In this document: positions 61,253 through 64,000 of the stretch, in pieces
Layout of the letters: the number at the start of each line of letters is the position of its first letter
Numbering within the stretch: the stretch's first letter is position 1
Source: Pseudomonadota bacterium
GTDB taxonomy: Bacteria > Pseudomonadota > Gammaproteobacteria > Burkholderiales > Rhodocyclaceae
DNA length: 64,000 bases
Assembly (NCBI GenBank): GCA_018261895.1
Contig: JAGTRT010000001.1
Location: 1 to 64,000, forward strand
Reading direction: 5' to 3'
Notes under the pieces: generated by a model
Told to the model about the DNA's origin: nothing
Seen by the model: the letters and a program-made list of their open reading frames with translations, nothing else
The model's database searches: none
Program-made: the position numbers and the translations under genes

Positions 61253-62361
61253 TTTTTCACCAGCATCCGGTGCGTATGGATCGACATCAGCATGCCGATG
61301 CCGAGGAACAGCGTGACGAGCGCTGTTCCGCCATAGCTCATGAAGGGCAGCGGGACGCCAACGACGGGCAGGATGCCGCTGACCATGCCCATGTTGATGA
61401 AGGCGTAGGTGAAGAAGCCCAGCGTGATGGCGCCGGCCAGCAAACGAGAAAACAGCGTCGGCGCACCGGAGGCGATCATCAGGCCGCGACCGATGAGCAG
61501 GGTGTACAGGAAGACGAGGACGGCATTGCCGAGCAGACCCCATTCTTCCGAATAGACCGCGAAGATGAAGTCGGTATGCTTTTCCGGGATGAATTCGAGG
61601 TGGGTCTGCGTACCGTTCAGGTAGCCCTTGCCGATGGCGCCGCCCGAACCGATGGCGATGGTCGCCTGGATGATGTGGTAGCCGGCGCCAAGCGGGTCGG
61701 TGGTTGGGTCGATCAGCGTCAGGATGCGCTTGCGCTGGTAGTCGTGCATCATGCCCCAGAGGATGGGGGCGGCCGAGCCGGCTGCGATCATCAGGCCGGC
61801 AATGACCTTCCAGGGCAGGCCGGCGAAGAAAATGACGTAGAAGCCGGCCGAGCCAACGAGCAAGGCGGTACCCAGGTCGGGCTGCTTGGCGATCAGCGCG
61901 AAGGGGACGAGGAGCAGCAAGGCGGCGACAAAGTAATGCTTGAGCTGCAGCGATGCCTCATATTTCTGGAAATACCAGGCCAGCATCAAGGGCATGGCGA
62001 TCTTCATGATTTCCGACGGCTGGATGCGCGTGAAACCCAGAGAAAGCCAGCGTTTGGCGCCATTGACCTTGATCCCGAAGAGAAACACCGCGACGAGCAG
62101 GATGATCCCGAAGACGTAGAGCGGGATGGCGAAATTCATGAGTTTCTGCGGTGGCAGGCGTGAGACGAACCACATGACGACCAGCGCGATCCCCATGTTG
62201 CCGGCTTGCGAAAGCATGCGGTGGTTGCTGTCCCAGGTCGCCGAATTGACGGTGGCCAGACCGACGCTCATGATCGCCAGCGTGATGAAGAGCAGCGGGA
62301 AATCGATGTGGGCAATCAGCTGCTGCCAACCGCGACGAAGGGTGCCGGCGATATCGATCAT
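61249..62361 (-). CDS. rodA: RodA/MrdB, SEDS peptidoglycan glycosyltransferase
   Basis: 370 residues, ten transmembrane helices. GWQQLIAHIDFPLLFITLAIMSVGLATVNSA at start; WLSLGFTRIQPSEIMKIAMPLMLAWY, IIQATIAIGSGGAIGKGYLNGTQTHLEFIPEKHTDFIFAVYSEEWGLLG, and FMSYGGTALVTLFLGIGMLMSI. These are the SEDS motifs. Polymerises lateral-wall glycan together with PBP2, which is encoded next to it; 4-nt overlaps with mrdA and rlpA. Confidence 0.96.
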   Translation of the reverse strand: MIDIAGTLRRGWQQLIAHIDFPLLFITLAIMSVGLATVNSATWDSNHRMLSQAGNMGIALVVMWFVSRLPPQKLMNFAIPLYVFGIILLVAVFLFGIKVNGAKRWLSLGFTRIQPSEIMKIAMPLMLAWYFQKYEASLQLKHYFVAALLLLVPFALIAKQPDLGTALLVGSAGFYVIFFAGLPWKVIAGLMIAAGSAAPILWGMMHDYQRKRILTLIDPTTDPLGAGYHIIQATIAIGSGGAIGKGYLNGTQTHLEFIPEKHTDFIFAVYSEEWGLLGNAVLVFLYTLLIGRGLMIASGAPTLFSRLLAGAITLGFFTYAFINMGMVSGILPVVGVPLPFMSYGGTALVTLFLGIGMLMSIHTHRMLVKK

Positions 62362-64000
62362 TCTTCGGGCTCCTCTTCGACGGCGGCGCTGTCTTCCTTG
62401 GCCGCACCAGCCGGCAGCTTGCCGAGCAGATAGTAGTCGATGACCATGCGGGCAATCGGCGCCGCCGACTGGGCGCCGAAGCCGCCATTCTCGACGAGCA
62501 CGGCGAGCGCGATCTTCGGGTTGTCGGCCGGGGCGTAGGCGATAAACAGGGCGTGGTCGCGCAACTCCTTCTTGGTCGAGCCTTCCTTGTACTGGGCGCC
62601 CTTCAGCGAGAAAACCTGGGCCGTTCCCGTCTTGCCGGCCGCTTCATAGGGCGCACCGGCAAAGGCCCGTGCGCCGGTCCCTTCCTTGTTGACGCCGACC
62701 ATGGCGCGACGAATGACGTCAATGTTCTGCTGTTTGAGTTGCAGGTCACGAATCGGCTGTGGCTCGATCGGCCGTTTCTCGCCGGTCCGGGTATCGGTGA
62801 TGTGGCGGACCAGGTGGGGGCGGAACATGATGCCGTTGTTGGCCACGGTGGCCGTGGCCTGGGCCAGCTGGATCGGCGTGTAGGCGTTGTAGCCCTGGCC
62901 GATGCCGATGGAAATCGTTTCGCCGGCGTACCATTTCTGTTGTTCCGGCTTCTTGAAGCGCTGCTTCTTCCACTCCTGCGACGGCAGCACGCCCTTCGAC
63001 TCGCCGCCATCATCCTTGCCGAGATCGACGCCGGTGCGCTGACCAAGGCCGAGCGAGCCCATGAACTTGGAGATGTTGTCGATCCCCATGTCGTTGGCGA
63101 GGATGTAATAGTAAGTGTCGCAGGAGTGAACGATGGACTTGTACATGTCCACCATGCCATGGCCACCCTTCTTGTCGTCGCGGAACTGGTGGTTGCCGAA
63201 ATTGAAGTAGCCCGGGTCGCTGATGGCCTGGCTGGGCGTGCGCTTGCCCATCTCCAGCGCGGCCAGCGCCATGAAGGGCTTGAAGGTCGAACCCGGCGGA
63301 TAGGCGCCGTTGATGGCCCGATTGACCATCGGCTTGCTCGGATGATCGTTCAGTTCCTTCCAGTTGTCCGGCGTGATGCCGTCGACAAACAGATTGGGGT
63401 CGTAGGTCGGGGTCGATACCAGGGCGAGAATGCCACCCGTGCTGGGCTCGATGGCGACCAGCGCACCCTTGCGGTCGCCGAAGGCCTTTTCGGTAATCTC
63501 CTGCAGCTTGGCATCGAGGGTCAGCGACAGATTGTTGCCCGATACCGGCGGAATCCGCTTCAGGCTGCGCAAGGCGCGACCACCGGCGTCGATCTCGACC
63601 TCTTCGTAGCCCGTATCGCCGTGGAGTTCGAACTCGTAGTGCTGTTCGAGACCGGTTTTGCCCACGTGGTCGGTCCCTTTGTAATTCGCCTGCTTTTCGG
63701 CCTCTTCGATCCATTTCAGGTCGCGGTCGGTGATCCGGCCAATGTAGCCGATGGCGTGCGAAGCGATTTCGCCCAGCGGGTACTGGCGGAACAGGCGGGC
63801 TTTGACCTCGACGCCGGGGAAACGGTAGCGGTGCGCCGCGAACTGGGCGACTTCGGCGTCCGTCAGGCGCGTGCGGATGGGAATGGATTCGAAATTCTTG
63901 GCTTCGTCGAGCAGTCGCTTGAAGCGTTTGCGGTCCTTGGGCTGGATGTCGATGATCGAGGCCAGCGCATCGATCGTGGCCTCCAGGTTCCCTGCCTGCG
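62358..64000 (-). CDS. mrdA: Penicillin-binding protein 2 (MrdA), N terminus cut by window edge
   Basis: At least 547 residues are visible; the gene runs past the right edge. Transpeptidase motifs: STFK in GAYPPGSTFKPFMALAALEMG, SCD in HSCDTYYYILAND (SxN position), and KTGT in AAGKTGTAQVF. The preceding pedestal (IPIRTRLTDAEVAQFAAHRYRFPGVEVKARLFRQYPLGEIASHAIGYIGRI) is typical. Partner of RodA in elongation. The frame is open to the edge with no start codon yet seen. Confidence 0.95.
   Translation of the reverse strand, partial: QAGNLEATIDALASIIDIQPKDRKRFKRLLDEAKNFESIPIRTRLTDAEVAQFAAHRYRFPGVEVKARLFRQYPLGEIASHAIGYIGRITDRDLKWIEEAEKQANYKGTDHVGKTGLEQHYEFELHGDTGYEEVEIDAGGRALRSLKRIPPVSGNNLSLTLDAKLQEITEKAFGDRKGALVAIEPSTGGILALVSTPTYDPNLFVDGITPDNWKELNDHPSKPMVNRAINGAYPPGSTFKPFMALAALEMGKRTPSQAISDPGYFNFGNHQFRDDKKGGHGMVDMYKSIVHSCDTYYYILANDMGIDNISKFMGSLGLGQRTGVDLGKDDGGESKGVLPSQEWKKQRFKKPEQQKWYAGETISIGIGQGYNAYTPIQLAQATATVANNGIMFRPHLVRHITDTRTGEKRPIEPQPIRDLQLKQQNIDVIRRAMVGVNKEGTGARAFAGAPYEAAGKTGTAQVFSLKGAQYKEGSTKKELRDHALFIAYAPADNPKIALAVLVENGGFGAQSAAPIARMVIDYYLLGKLPAGAAKEDSAAVEEEPEE

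Overview
The window looks like a stretch of a betaproteobacterial chromosome, most likely Rhodocyclales (Dechloromonas/Azonexus-like). This is inferred from high-GC coding style, a class I PHA synthase, an O2-independent ubiquinone cluster (ubiU-ubiV-ubiT), a LiuR-type leucine/isovalerate catabolic cluster, and a rodA-mrdA cell-wall pair. No ribosomal marker is present, so the genus is a guess.

Layout. 0-6.8 kb: an ABC-F ATPase, two tandem DUF3391/HD-GYP proteins around a secreted coiled-coil protein, mutY and a flavin reductase. 6.8-9.7 kb: a CpxA/CpxR-like two-component pair divergent from a secreted-type EF-hand protein; the shared intergenic region carries two CpxR-box-like sites. 9.7-22.9 kb: a visibly lower-GC accessory island with a complete-looking glycan biosynthesis and transfer set. 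It holds an adenylating enzyme, a short-chain dehydrogenase and an acyl carrier protein, three methyltransferases, a left-handed-helix acyltransferase, two five-bladed-propeller paralogues, WbqC, a DegT aminotransferase and a TPR-GT41 (OGT-like) glycosyltransferase. The island is bracketed by a 22-bp imperfect direct repeat; the right copy overlaps the promoter of a tRNA-Gly(CCC) gene. 23-29 kb: an outer-membrane barrel protein, a DUF1501/DUF1800 pair, a short foreign-looking patch and a GFA-family protein. 29-33.8 kb: a LON-N domain protein, ubiX, a Gx-type transporter, a NusG-II protein, rapZ and an M20 amidohydrolase. 33.8-53.3 kb: a chemoreceptor, then a long run of co-directional minus-strand genes for leucine/isovalerate catabolism (HMG-CoA lyase, both methylcrotonyl-CoA carboxylase subunits, methylglutaconyl-CoA hydratase, isovaleryl-CoA dehydrogenase, thiolase, a second acyl-CoA dehydrogenase, thioesterase, LiuR). 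Unrelated genes are interleaved, including a GNAT-carbonic anhydrase fusion. 53.4-56.7 kb: an MBL hydrolase, phaC and a MoaD-like protein. 56.8-59.2 kb: ubiT, ubiV and ubiU with an FNR-like box. 59.3-64 kb: a REC-HATPase regulator, rlpA, rodA and a truncated mrdA.

How parts fit together. Leucine degradation yields acetyl-CoA and acetoacetate; thiolase and PhaC can draw on the same acetyl/acetoacetyl-CoA pool for storage polymer. UbiUVT, with its FNR-like site, fits growth that alternates between oxygen and an anaerobic electron acceptor. The HD-GYP proteins, chemoreceptor and glycan island point to a motile or surface-attached lifestyle.

Most notable structure: a 33-nt interspersed sequence with an invariant GTTGACCGT end occurs at least 11 times with no length variation, both between genes and inside five conserved genes. 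It is absent from the 9.7-22.9 kb island, and its orientation follows the transcribed strand of the host or adjacent gene.
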